Below are positions 1 through 11,900 of a stretch of DNA of 64,000 nt, piece after piece. The stretch comes from Phaseolus vulgaris (taxonomy: Eukaryota > Streptophyta > Magnoliopsida > Fabales > Fabaceae), in assembly GCF_000499845.2 (NCBI RefSeq), contig NC_023756.2, positions 43,970,291 through 44,034,290 of the forward strand, written 5' to 3'. The first letter of the stretch is position 1, and each line of letters opens with the position of its first letter. Both the position numbers and the translations under genes were made by a program. The notes beneath the pieces are model-generated. The model did not search any database. It saw only the letters and a list, made by a program, of their open reading frames with translations, and was not told the origin of the DNA.

Positions 1-364
1 ATGCTTCTCCATAGCTACCTTTCTGATGTCTTACATGAGAAGGATCCACCTTATAAAACACGGGTATAACAAACAACCCTTTAGTCTTGCAGTGAAGGAT
101 GGTAGCGAGTTCATCCAAGCAAAAGGAGGAAGAAGCATAGTTGGGAGAGAGCACAACTATGGCAATCCTAGACTCTTCAATTGCCTTCACAAGTGTTGTT
201 GTTATTTCTTCTCCGCTTTCAAGTTTGTCATCATCAAAGAAAGTGTGAATTCCCTTGTCAGAAAGAGCTTTGAAGAGATTGGCAGTGAAAGCATAACGTG
301 TGTCTTCCCCTCTAAAGCTCAGGAACACATCATAGGTGAATCCATGTGAACTTGGAGTTGTCAT
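1..364 (-). CDS. Partial TNL receptor, TIR exon (runs off window start)
   Basis: The minus strand is open from an ATG at 364-362 to the window edge and encodes about 121 residues of a TIR domain, beginning MTTPSSHGFTYDVFLSFRG. TIR domains of plant receptors act in the cytosol as NAD+-cleaving signalling modules. The sequence shows the start motif YDVFLSFRGEDTR, the GIH-x-FFDDD strand and the SSFCLDELATI helix that carries the family's catalytic glutamate. It is nearly identical to the TIR exon of gene C, so the rest of the gene (NB-ARC, LRR) should lie to the left of the window. The TATA-like element seen upstream of A and C is altered here (CTAGAAATAG), although a partial 55-bp duplication at about 410-500 carries a second ACTATAAA. 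Whether the gene is intact cannot be judged from this end. Confidence 0.85.
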   Translation of the reverse strand, partial: MTTPSSHGFTYDVFLSFRGEDTRYAFTANLFKALSDKGIHTFFDDDKLESGEEITTTLVKAIEESRIAIVVLSPNYASSSFCLDELATILHCKTKGLFVIPVFYKVDPSHVRHQKGSYGEA

Positions 365-636
365 TACAACAAAATCTATAGAGTGATAATGGTTATGCAG
401 ATGGAATCAAACTTTGAATAAATGTGAAAATGGAAAACTAGAAATAGCGTGTTGGTCCTGTACAAAACTTTGAATAAATGTGAAAATGGCAAACTATAAA
501 AAATCTAATAAATTCGTATAAGACTTGATCAGCATGATTGAGTTTCCTATGAAGCTTGTATATGTTTATTTTTTCCATGTTGGTAGGACGCATTTGCCTT
601 CTGTCTCCATTGCCAATTTTGTACACTTAGAAGCAA

Positions 637-637
<1 letters not shown>

Positions 638-680
<43 letters not shown>
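638..680. repeat. (AT)n microsatellite
   Basis: This is an uninterrupted run of AT dinucleotides, about 43 bp. It lies in the promoter-like flank shared with gene E, where the matching region is much shorter. Confidence 0.95.
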
Positions 681-684
<4 letters not shown>

Positions 685-699
685 TATATTAAACTGAAG

Positions 700-1267
700 A
701 AGATACATTGTTTCCACTATTATTTAATTAAGATTTTTAAAATGAAAACAAAGAAGTCAAGTCAATAAATAAGGGAAATAAAATATAAATGATTCATCCA
801 TATTCATGTCGAAATCATATAATGTTTTTTTTGCAATAAGCAGGGAAAGAAAAAAAAAGTTTAAGAAAAAATAAAATGCCAAGGCATCTTAATGACTGCA
901 TTTTAGACCATAAGGACAAGTCATGGAAATTGCAAAGTTGAAAGAGAGGACAAAAAACCTCAATTTTTTTAAAAAACATAATAAATGAATTATAAATATG
1001 ACTTTATTTTAATTATAAAATATTTCGAGTCTATGGGAGTTTATTATATATATATATACACGTGATTTATAAATACAACACAAAATTAATGAATGGTTAA
1101 GGTGTCTTTCTTGAAAATTCAGATCATTGACTCAGTAAGATGTGAAATAATTTTTAAACTAAACTAGGTCCACATTGTTACATAATAAATAATTGCATAT
1201 TCATTGAATTGAAGTTTATAAACTTTTGTTTGTTATGTGGCTGTAACATCATCACCTTCCCAAAAAA
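700..1267 (+). pseudogene. 5' flank and first codons of an E-like TIR gene, cut off
   Basis: About 530 bp here match the promoter region of gene E (53110-53640). The match runs into the start codon and the segment encoding A-V-T-S-P-S-Q (E: ATGGCTGTAACATCACC; here ATGTGGCTGTAACATCATC, with a TG insertion after ATG). Similarity to E stops at about 1267 and resumes at 4643 with the next part of the TIR exon. This is therefore the severed 5' end of one TIR gene copy. The two inserted bases after the ATG would already shift the frame. Confidence 0.7.
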
Positions 1268-1689
1268 CCTTTTTTAATAATAATTCCTTTTAAAAAAATA
1301 ATATTGTAAAAATGTTACTAATGTATGTTAACGACCATGAAGAATTTTTTGCATGAATAATTGGTTAGTATAAACAAGGTTAATGATAGTTAGTTTTCAG
1401 CAACACTATGTGAACTAAAAATATGTGTTTGTGTCTATTATAAATCAAGTGTTAGTACACAGTCAAACTTTGTGAACAGAGAACTTGCTGAATAAACTTT
1501 CAATCTAACCACCACAAAGATTTCTTACAAGTCATACAAGATCACAACTATAAGATGGTCTTCCATATTCAAAGGGATATTGGCTTTAATTTTCAATGAC
1601 ACAAATCCATTAACAAAAAAGACCCCACCTACTTCATTAATGGAGATACATATTTAGTAGTTTTCATAATCTAAACTGAAACACTAAAT

Positions 1690-2453
1690 TTTTTTTTTTA
1701 TCAGCAATGAATAAATAAAATTAAAGGAGATACTTCAGGGTATCCCAACCCATATACATTATCCAGAACTGGACTTCCTAAAAATAACCAACATCGGCGA
1801 CCACCGACTACACCTATGGGTAACGCCGTTTCATCGATCGGCGATCATGTTGACAGAATGCCGCTTCATCAACCGGCGATCATGGTGACCTTTGCTTACC
1901 TACGGCGATCACCGACTACACACATGGAGATCGCCGTTTCATACCGGCGATCATGTTGACCTTGTATAGCTTCTGCACCCTCCGACTACACACAACCAGC
2001 GATCATGTTGACCTTTACATACCTACGGCGACCACCAACTAAGCACATGGAGATCGTCGTTTCATCGACCGGCGATCATGTTGACCTTGTATAACTTCAG
2101 CAACCTCCAACTACACATAACCAGCGATCATGTTGACCTTTGCATACTTACGGCGACCACCGACTACACACATGGAGATCGCCGATTATGTTGACCTTGT
2201 ATAACTTCAGCAACCTCCGATTACACACTTATGGAGAGCGCCTCTTCTTTGATCGACGATCATGTTGAATGGAGAACGCCGCTTCATCAACCGGCGATCA
2301 TGACAACCATACAAGAGGTCACTAAGCTTAGAAGATGTCACTGGTCTCCTCTCGCTTAGAAGAGGTCACTACGCTTGACGTGTATGAACGTATTTTCCTG
2401 CATCCTCATCCACCCCTGCCACAACCGAGTGCACACTATGCCCTTCCTACCCA
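1690..2453 (-). mobile_element. Retro-inserted element with poly-A tail on minus strand
   Basis: The paralogous site at about 21208-21222 is uninterrupted (ACTAAATCTTTCAAATATAG). Here 764 bp separate ACTAAAT (1683-1689) from ACTGAAT (2454-2460), a likely 7-bp target duplication with one mismatch. The left end is a run of T, that is, a poly-A tail on the minus strand, which points to LINE/SINE-type target-primed retrotransposition. The body is GC-richer than its surroundings and consists largely of a tandem repeat. I recognise no reverse transcriptase, so it is either a truncated non-autonomous element or a retro-copied satellite transcript. Confidence 0.6.
1785..2310. repeat. Tandem repeat, period about 126 bp, GC-rich
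   Basis: The core GCGATCATGTTGACCTT recurs at about 1948, 2000, 2074 and 2126, with variants at 1842, 1877 and 2184. Alternating cores are about 126 bp apart, so each unit holds two related half-units joined by a CCGACTACACACATGGAGAT-like segment. The array lies wholly inside the 1690-2453 insertion. Confidence 0.75.
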
Positions 2454-4642
2454 ACTGAATACTTCAAATATAGATACATATATATAGTTTCTGCACTGTA
2501 GGCTCCAACACCATTTTCTTTTCTATCACAGAATGCTCTTAACATACAACATAAAAGCCAGGAAAAAAGCCTTTCAATGAAGAGGAACACAATATAAACA
2601 TAAAGGGTGGAAATAAAAACATAGAACATGTGATGAAATGGCGAATGAATTTACAAATAGGACTATCACAATGCTGCAATACCACAAGAAACAAAGCTAC
2701 ACTGTTTCATCAACAACCGATTGATCACACCCACCCAGCTGCAAAATAAATCACCTTACAGCACCTTACAACATGCACATGACTGGTAACAGTTGCATTT
2801 AAATTATTAGCAGAAGAACCAAATAACCTGAAAGTTGTTATCCATTAATCAACACTGTAACAATGTTCTGATATAAACAAAATCTGACATTAAACTAAAC
2901 CATGGATTCAAATAGTTCCATGAGAAAACTCAATAGAAATACTTGTCAATACAATGCAACAGTAGAACTATTGGCATTACAAATTGCAAATATTGTGGAC
3001 AATGTGAACTTTTGGTTTACGTTTTCCTATTTGTTTCCTTTGCACTGATTTCTCTACTGGTGTCAGATGGATTTCATTAACAAACAATTAAAATAATAAA
3101 ACAAAACAAAGGAAACAAAATACTTATATAGAATCAACAATAACCAAAGAATTCTTATGAATGAAAACTATGACCTTATAATAGATTACAAACTCATGCT
3201 TATGCTGAAAAATATGTGATAATTACAGATAAAATTTCACTACATAATTTATTTTCATGCTAAGATGAGATCATGGAAAATAGCTAACAACTTTTGCTCA
3301 TAAGTGTCCACAACAGCATACAAAACCCATAAGCTTTATAGAATAATAGAAATAATGAATGGGGAAAGTAAACCTAAACACAAAACAGCTATAAAAAATA
3401 AGTGCATGACTAAATGGATATATAAAGATAAAATAGAGATTGCATACATGCTTGTTAAGATCTAATTAACTGAACATAGGACACCACCTATAATTATGAT
3501 ATAAAAGTACTCTAATAACAAATAAAATAAAATAAAACCATTCATGCATGTTGTATAACTCTGCCAAGTGATAAATGGCATCCAATTCAGAAAGAGGTCA
3601 AAAAGTCAAGGAATTTTCCTGAGTCTTTTATTTTAGGGCGATTAGGACTTGGGAAAACGTATACTCTATTACTTCTCACCCTTCATTTATTTCTTTTCGT
3701 ATCATCAATTAAACTATTTTCTATGTTTTCTTTATGATTCCCCATATCTAAGAGTAAAGAGAGTGGTTCTGTTTGAGAGTATTGCACATACATATACTCA
3801 TGTTGGTTTTGGTTTTTCTAAATGAGTTCTAAAATGATGAATGAAAATCTATTGTGTTGATCTTAAACTGTTGAGACTCAATATTCCTTACTGGAATCAG
3901 ACACACAGGTTTTGATCTTTTGGTTTGTATGTATTCAATTTATTTAGTTTTGATATGAGGATTGATCCTTGTTATTCTTTGTTATTTTGATAGAGATAGG
4001 TTTGACTTTAGGAGGTTTTGTTGGTTGATTTGTAGTTGGAAAGGTAATTTGTGAACATCATTTTACTGGTATAAGGGTTGGATCATCCCTGAAGTGGTCC
4101 CATTTAATTTCATTGCTATTTGTTAAAAAAAAAGTTTTGATCTAACCCAGTAGAGAAATCAGTGCAAATCCTTTATGATGCAGGTATTAGTAATATCAAG
4201 AAGACACAAGTTTAAAGAGTCAAATACCTCATTAACTTCAGCATGTTTCATTCATATCATGCTATTGGGAACTGTTAAAAAATCTGAGAAATATCTAACA
4301 TCTTTCTATATCTGAGACTATTTAAGAATGTCCTAGATTATCTATTTGGATTTCTTTTTATTTTATGTTTTATTATTTAATTGGGATCTTTGTAATTATA
4401 GGTCAATTTTATATTGTAAATAGGAAAATTATCTCCAATATTTATCGCATTAAGTCTATACAAAGCAGAATCTATTTGTTGTCATGGTTTTAGCACCTCT
4501 GCATCAGTTTTTCTCTCTTTCAAATAGAACAATTGTAATAAAATGATCTAATGGATCATAATTTATTCAGGTTCTTAGCTAATAACTTTATTTTTTAGTA
4601 ATAATTCAATAACACAGAATAGAATGGTACATATGCAGCAAA

Positions 4643-4770
4643 GTTCCTCAATTTCAGAGGTTTAGAAACACGTCAAGGTTTTACTGGCTTTCGCCACAAA
4701 GCTCTTCATGACAGTGGAATCCACGTTTTCATTGATGATAAGGGCATTCAGAGTGGACAGAAAATTAACA
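4643..4770 (+). pseudogene. TIR-domain fragment (E-like), 3' part of split exon
   Basis: The 128 bp match gene E from its FLNFRGPDTRQGFTGY segment to GIQSGQ. They encode FLNFRG-x-ETRQGFTGF, HKALHDSGIHVFIDD and KGIQSGQK. The start codon and first codons lie 3.4 kb upstream at 1235-1267, and everything after the second TIR strand is missing. It is a non-functional relic of a plus-strand TIR gene. Confidence 0.85.
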
Positions 4771-5609
4771 GTGCCTACTAATACACTTTTTTGAACCTAC
4801 TAATTGTGCCTTAACTTGTAAGGATGCCAATGTATGCACTGCAGCTTGCATTTTCTTGAGAAGTGTCTCTCTCTCAATCAAGTTATGTTCAATTTCTCAT
4901 GAAACTATGTACAGTTTAATTCTCATGAAACTATGTACAGTTTAATTCTCATGAAACTGTGTTCAGAATTTGAGTGCAAGTCATTTTATGAATGAAAGAG
5001 TTTTTTTTTTTTTTTTACTTTGGTATGCACAATAATATGGAAAGAAAATAGAAAAAAAAAGGAAAAATGCACCTCTAGTTATAGATGTGTTTCCAAAAAG
5101 AAGCTAGGAGTTGTTAAGTGTATTCATCTCCATTTTTGCTTTCATACCAAACTTGTTTGCACATGTATTAACTAATCAAATATTAATGATCAAACTAAAT
5201 TTTAAGAAAAAAGTTGTCACAATTTCTAAAACAAAAATACAGAGAAGTCTTCCAAAAATTTTCCCATAAATGCTAAACCATTCATTAAGTAACATTTAAT
5301 GCATGACTACAGGTTCATTAATAATAGCATAATCAGTTTCTATTTTCTCTGCACACATCATTGCACACCATCCTTCAAAACTGCACTTGAACGAATTCAT
5401 ACAGTAAAATACTTAACATGTTTTGATACTTTCAATGTGAATATGGGTTGTGTTTTTAGGAGGTAGTATGTTGAAAATCCTAAGTAGAATATAAACATGA
5501 CCAATTTAGGTTGTGTTTTTTTTTTTAAAAAAAAATAGTCTCATTCACAATTAGAAATTTTATGATGTGCTTCCTTTTCATATTATTGCAATGCTAAAGC
5601 TGATGTATG
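4771..5609. other. Intergenic, no gene seen
   Basis: This is AT-rich sequence with poly-T and poly-A tracts. A 24-bp direct triplication around 4900-4970 (AATTCTCATGAAACT-x-TGT units) is the only local structure. No reading frame resembles a known protein. Confidence 0.6.
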
Positions 5610-5614
5610 CAGAT

Positions 5615-5904
5615 GAAAAAAAATTGATTTCTAAATTAATTTCTATTATTGTTAAATAGTTTCTAAATTGGTATCTAATTAGCTATCAAGGTTTTAACTA
5701 CCAATTATTTATATTCTAAATTTGGTAGCAAAAATCTTAGTTGCTAATTAGATACCAATTTAGAAACCATTTAACAATAATATAAACGAATTTAGAAACC
5801 AAAAATTTATTTAGTTCCTAAAATGGTCTCTAATTTAGTTACTATAGCAACTAATTATTTTTTGTCTCTAAAATTAGTTTTTATTTTATGATTTTCTTGT
5901 AGTG
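5615..5904. mobile_element. 5'-truncated CACTA-type MITE
   Basis: The sequence matches the complete MITE at 32150-32540, including the inverted segments TTTCTAAATTGGTATCTAAT and its complement, and it ends in TTTTCTTGTAGTG at 5904. The left roughly 100 bp with the opposite CACTACAAG end are missing. The remaining sequence can still fold into a long hairpin. Confidence 0.75.
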
Positions 5905-7016
5905 ACTTGTACCTTCTTAATAAATAATTTCTTTTTACTACTAATAAAAATGTTTAGTTAATTTTATCCACTAGGTAGATATGAAAGACTTTAATCAAAC
6001 ACTAGAATTATGTACAAATTATTTTTTAAAATTTTCTTAATATAATTTTTCTTATTTTTTTTTATAAATTCATTTTAGTTTGAAGACAAATTTATTTTAT
6101 TTTTCTCTCGTAACTATTTTTCTTAAACAAAAAATCGATAACCATGTTTTCGTAAAAATTATAGGAAAATTTATATTTTAATTTATCTGTAAGTTAATTG
6201 TATCTTATGAAAAATATTATTTTATTTTTTATATTTTTCTTCTAAATCTTCTTAATTTTATATTTTTTTTCCTTAAGCACTACACAATTTTAGTTCATGA
6301 AATGTACATGGTAATCTTAGAAGGTGACATTAGAATTTGTAGTGGTAATGTTAGAGGTTCCTTTCTCAATGAATTGCTTAAGTTTTATAAGTTTTATGTG
6401 ATACTTCATTCATTAGTTCCATAACTTAATTTATTTTATTTGTTCTAATTCTTTTCACAACTATTACTTTTACATGATTTTAGGAAAATGGTGAAAAGGA
6501 AAGACCATGCCGACCATGGATGTGTACACTTTCAAAGATTTGTTTTCAAAGTGATATTTTCAAAGATTTATTTGTAGTTAAGCAACTATTTTCCAGACAC
6601 AATAAGAATATTTGAAACCTAGAGTATGTAGACATATAAAAACGTGATAAGATATTATAAAAAAGAATTGTTATGGTCTTAACTTTTAGAGAAATCGCAA
6701 TTGTATAACAATGTCAATCTCTATATGTGGTTTCCAAAATTTATTCAAGAAATGGAAACAAGATAAGTAGTAGTAAAATATATAATGCTTCATGCCATGG
6801 TCTAGGCCTAGTGCACCCACAGAATTTCAATTTCTACAATGAGCTCCTTGCTTACTTGGCTTCATGTGGAGTAAATATTGCATACTAAATCAAGAAAATT
6901 GTTTATAATGGACTTGTATTAGACATTGAAAACCTTAAATCCACTAAATTGTTCAATAAGATAAATTTAATTTTGTCCTAAGCAAGTGAAAAGTTTAATT
7001 ATATAATATTGATCAA
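5905..7016. other. Intergenic, AT-rich, no gene seen
   Basis: There is no ORF with recognisable similarity and no RNA gene that I can support. Confidence 0.6.
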
Positions 7017-7023
7017 CTCATAA

Positions 7024-7481
7024 ACTATGTAACACAGACACTGATACTGACAATGGTACGACACAGATACGGACACAAAGATACGTAAAATCTCTAAAAT
7101 GTAGGATACGAGGATACAAATCTATATATTATATAATTATGAATTATATAAATTGACAATAAAGATTTATGTGCACAAGTATGTTTCAGATTATTTTTTA
7201 GAACAGAAAGATGTTTTTCATGACTGATTCACAAGGATTTGTTTCTTATTTTTATAATCATAATAACAATTTATACAATAAAGTTTGAATTTTTAGAAAA
7301 TTAATGTATTTTTCCTTTTTAAAATTGTGTTAGAACCGTACTACAATTGTCAGAAATCTAACAAATACTTTTTGAATTAGACACTTCACAGATACGTGTT
7401 CTACAAGTATCATACGAATGTCGGTGTCCGATACTATCAGACACCGACACACCATTTAAGAGGAGTGTCCGAGCTTCATAG
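7024..7481. mobile_element. Mutator-like MITE, 458 bp, with target duplication
   Basis: The ends are imperfect inverted repeats (left CTATGTAACACAGACACT; complement of right CTATGAAGCTCGGACACT), flanked by the direct repeat CTCATAA (7017-7023 and 7482-7488). The interior is AT-rich and non-coding. A diverged copy of the same element interrupts the C-terminal remnant of gene F at about 57440-57832. The family assignment to Mutator-like elements rests on TIR style and TSD length and is tentative. Confidence 0.65.
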
Positions 7482-7639
7482 CTCATAAGTGAAGAATCTT
7501 GTATAGTTTTTTATTATGTTATGTCCTCTAACAAATGATACTTTTATGTTTACATTAGTTAATCTTTTATCAATGTTACATTAAAGTATAAATTTTAATT
7601 TTTTTGCCTTATATCATGTTTCAGCTGTTTATGGAATTA

Positions 7640-7942
7640 TTTGTATTAAAAAAAACAACTCATTTTCAAGAAACGCAACCCATTTTAAAAAAATGAATTT
7701 AACGAAGGTTTGGAAACTCCTGAAAGTAACGGGAGTTTGGAAAACCTCTGAAAATAACGAAGGTTTACAAAACTGCCGGAAAATAATGGTTATTCCAGGG
7801 GTTGCTAAAAATCGCCGGTAATTCATTACCGACGCTAGATGTTTCAGGAGAAAAATAAACTGCGAATAACGTACTTAGTGAGAGTTAAAATTGCAGAAAA
7901 TGGCAAATATAACCTCCGTTAAAAATAATTTTTTTTGTAGTG
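7640..7942 (-). mobile_element. CACTA-type element, one end
   Basis: Read on the minus strand, the sequence begins CACTACAAAAAAAATT and continues with ACGGAGGTTATATTTGCC and a GC-richer subterminal part containing TTACCGGCGA. This is the typical layout of an En/Spm (CACTA) end in legumes. No partner end was found nearby, so this is a fragment. Confidence 0.55.
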
Positions 7943-8324
7943 AATAGACCACATCTTTCGGGTCATGTTTAAGTCACAATTTTGTGGTAATGACATTACA
8001 AAAAATCATGTGGCCTCAAATAATTAAAATGTGGTATTTAGTTGTAGGTATTTCAAAATCATATTTAATTAAAGTTGTATTTAATATAGGCAATGGTCCT
8101 TAGAACATTGTTACTTTAACCCATGTTTTTTAAATTGTGGATATTGTAAACCACATTTAATTAATTCATTGATAAAATTAGAAAGAAAACTATACTTTTG
8201 AATTCCAAATGTACAAGAATTTGCTTTGTTTTCCATTAACTAACACGTTCCCAGATCTGAATCACAAGTTTCCAACAATTTACAAATTTAAATCCAAACC
8301 AGTTGTAAAATCAAAATTCAAATT

Positions 8325-8440
8325 ATTATCATTAATATTATTATTATTATATTATTATTATTAACATTATTATCAATATTATTAATATTCTTATATATTA
8401 TTGTTAATGATAATAAAAAAATATTAATAATAATATTTTG
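8325..8440. repeat. (ATT)n-rich microsatellite
   Basis: This is an imperfect ATT/AAT trinucleotide tract with interspersed TATATTA. Confidence 0.85.
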
Positions 8441-8539
8441 GTGGGTCCATGTCCGTTTTTCTTACCTGACAAACAAATTTCTAATATGGATCAGAATGTT
8501 ATAATATATATTGTATTGGTTCTTTAAGAGAAAAAGAGA

Positions 8540-8746
8540 ATTATTTGGGATGAGTTAAGTGAGGTAAGAAAGAGTCATCCAATAAAGATGTGGTGTGTAC
8601 CTGTAGATTTTAATTCTATTAGATTTGTTGGGAAAAGAAGATGAGCTCTAATTTCAATTATAGTAGTGAAATATGAAGTCTTAATAATTTTATTGAAGCT
8701 TCTAGTCTGGTGGATATTCCATAGGTGGGTAGAAAATATAAACCCT
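8540..8746 (+). pseudogene. LINE endonuclease-domain fragment
   Basis: A plus-strand frame reads WDELSEVRKSHPIK, then MWCVPVDFNSIRFVGKRR, a stop, and later LVWWIFHR. This resembles the endonuclease segment of plant non-LTR retrotransposons, whose consensus is W-C-x-x-GDFN-x-I, then ER-x-G, then D-x-P-x-GR-x-(F/Y)-TW. The key GDFN is degraded to VDFN and the frame is broken. It abuts the conserved 3' flank of gene A at about 8747. Confidence 0.5.
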
Positions 8747-8990
8747 CCAAATCTTAACATACTTAATATGCATTTCAAAAATTTAATATAATTTTGTTAT
8801 TATTAGCATAAATAATTTAGATACTAGAAAAACAACTATAAAAATATAAAAACTGGAGGAAAGACCTAAAATCATGAAGATACATACATGATTAAAGCTC
8901 AATATGGAAACAAGTTGGGTTTATGAGAATCAAAACACATCATTATTAATATATGGAAATATCCCACTCATACCCTAGGTGAGTTGGTGC

Positions 8991-11900
8991 TCAAAATAAA
9001 AGCAAGAAAACAAAAAGAAAAAAACCTAGGAAAAATTCGCATGTGGTGAACAAACCTATGCTTTGTAACAAGGAGTGGTTTTGAGATTGAGAAGCATTTA
9101 TATCTTTGTCTACTTTCTTGTTGCTATAAGGATCATCAAACTGAATGTCCTCCATGTTGTTATTTTCCTCTTTGAATACATGGATTCCTGTTGCTTTAAC
9201 AAGTGAGGTCTGTATCACACCTTCATATGTAACCTCCACATGCTTCCATTCCTTTTCTAAAGGTACTTCAACCAAATTACTATAGACAATTAGCTTTTGT
9301 ACATCAACGAGGAATGTTTGATCCAATTCAATCATCCTCCCTGTTTCGTTGAAACAAAATGTTTTTGATTCTTGAACTTTGCCATCAATGAACACCATAG
9401 GTCTAATGAAATCATAGTCATGCATATCACACACAGGTGCAAGAAGAAGAGAAAGAACTTTGGAAGGAAACTTATTACGAAACCAGAAAGAACATGAAGG
9501 TCCACTGCTTTGGTGATCAAACCACTCTGGAATACTTGTTCCTGGAAACCAGAATTCAGTTTTTCCAGCCTCGTGCAATTGCTGTTAGTCATACATAATT
9601 CATAAAGATCTCATTAGCTATAACAAATAACAAACATCAAGAGCACTACGTATTATCAATCAGAAAAATATTTAAAAAGCAAGACAAAACCTTATTCAGA
9701 AACATGCTCGAGGAACTCAAGGATATACAGTTTATTGTCTTGAAACGCTTTAATTTTGGTGGAATCCCTCTAATTTCTTGAAGACGCTTGCAATGACTCA
9801 CATCAAGAGTGTGGAGGTTGTGAAATTCTTTGATGCATTCATGAAGGAATTTAAAATTATTTTTCCTTAGCAATAAACTACGCACTTGTGCCAACTGCAT
9901 GAAACCTGCTGAAAAGAAGTGATCATCCAGGTTGCAAGACGAGGCCACAAACCAATTTACGTTTGAAGAAACCATTGAGCCTATGTTATCTTCACCCTCT
10001 TCTGTTTTTAACCATTGCCACTCCTTGCAATTAATAAAAATAATACCCAACAACTCAGGCATTATGACAATGCTACTTGGTAAGTCAACCATTTGACATG
10101 ACAAGGTTAAGTATTCTAGTCGAATAAGGTTTTGAAACGAAGATGGCAATTCTTTTATGGGAAGCTCCGCCACTCGAAGTACCCTTATATTTCCCATCTT
10201 TCCTAGTATTTCTGGAAATTTCTCTAGATTCAAACAATATGAAAGTTCTAGACTTTCAAGACTGGGCAAGTTCAGAGGCGGAAAACTTATAAGCTTGCTG
10301 CAACCTTTCGCATTCAATATTTTCAGTTTAGTCATAAAACCAATTGAGTCGTGAACTGCAACTAAGCTGTCACACTCTTTGAATGAAACTTCCTCCAAAT
10401 TTTGGAGATCAGACATATCAGGTATCTGTGTTAAAAATTTGCACTGGTCAAAATTCAAGACAATTAGATTCTCGAACTTCTGCGAAGAAAATAAAGAGAG
10501 AAAAAATAATAATTAAGAATTGAATGAATAAATGTTTTTATCAGTTTACAATATGAAGAAAACACTATTTGAACTTGCCTTCAACGAGCCATGAAACCCA
10601 AATGACACAAAGTATCTGTAGTTAACTTGCAGATGACGAGTTTATTTGGAAGAAAATTTGATGGTAAACAATTTGAAGGGTATCCATGCCATTCCAGAAC
10701 GCTCAAACTCTCTGGAAAATAATTGGGACCTTTGGAAAATTTACCATTTCTAATGATAAGTATTTTAAGGTTTTTCATCCTTTTCAAGGCGTTTGCATTC
10801 CATTCTAGTGTTTCTTCTTTCTCACTTGCAGACAAATCCAGACATATGATTTCAATTGTACTAGTTCCCTGTTGATGCAAAAGTCACATTCACGAATCAA
10901 CAAAATTTACATGTTGAGAGAAGTTTAAAAATTTAGTCCGACAAAATAACTTTGCAAATTGTCAAGAAAAAACAATACTATGATGTGAAAGATGACAAAA
11001 ACATATTGAATCAAAGATATAAAAGCAAAACACTTACTGTGTTGTGTTTTAAAACATGAATGATATCTTTAGGTAACCATAATCTCCTGCGTTTCCCTGG
11101 CTCTTTGTGTGACTCTTGCTGCTCAATTTGCCTACCCATGTCCTCAATCAAATCGTGCATTTCAACTACACTACACCAAACCTTTATGAGAGATTTTTCT
11201 ACCAACACCGCAATATGATGTTTCATGTTGTTATCATAAAGAACACCAAATATATGTTCAACTTCTGTCAGATCACTTCCTTTGAAGCAACAAGCAATGT
11301 CAAGAAAAACACTTTTTTCTTCTTCTCCCAAAGCATCAACACTTACTTTAAGTATCTTTAGGATTTCACCATTAGGAATTCTTTTGTAATGTTCAATAGC
11401 AGACTTCCATTTCTCCACACTTTTTCCAACCAAGTTGGAACCTATTACTTCTAAAGCCAAAGGGAGACCAGAAGCATAAGTTGCTACACGTTTCAAGACG
11501 TCCTCGTAACTTGAATCAAATTTTTCCCTTTTGAAAGCATTCCATATAAGCAATTGAAGAGAATCATTGTTGTTCAATTCCTTCACCTCATAAGTTCTTT
11601 CAACCTCATGAGATTTGAGCAGTTGTTCGTCCCGAGTGGTAATGATAACTCTGCTGCCGGGACCAAACCAATCGGATCTTCCAGCAAATGCTTGTAATTG
11701 CTTTCGCTTGTCAACATCATCTAGAATCAAGAGAACTTTCTTCCTACGGAGCCTTTGTTGTATCACTGAAATTCCTCGTTGCACACTTGCTAAGTTGATG
11801 TTCTTCTCTCCAAGTATTTCGGAAAGAATGAGGGTCTAGAGGTGTTTTAACCCATGTTTATTTGATTCTTCTCTAACATTTTGAAGAAAACATGAGCCAT

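Larger units (their letters stand above)
1320..4641. repeat. Duplicated intergenic block (copy 1), splitting a TIR gene
   Basis: This block aligns over almost its whole length with 20825-23125 in the same orientation. Shared landmarks include the GATCACACCCACCCAGCTGC stretch and the CTTCATTTATTTCTTTT stretch. It differs mainly by the 764-bp insertion at 1690-2453. It sits between the two halves of an E-like TIR gene (1235-1267 and 4643-4770). I see no convincing coding region in it; the short ORF at 2447-2629 is not conserved in copy 2. A short piece of the same block (at about 2676-2750) recurs at 43597-43655. Confidence 0.8.

Noticed and set aside
9332..9592. Alternative-frame minus ORF (86 codons) over exon 5 of gene A, also 26536-26787
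   Set aside because: Overlaps the C-JID frame, which carries the family motifs; the alternative frame has none.
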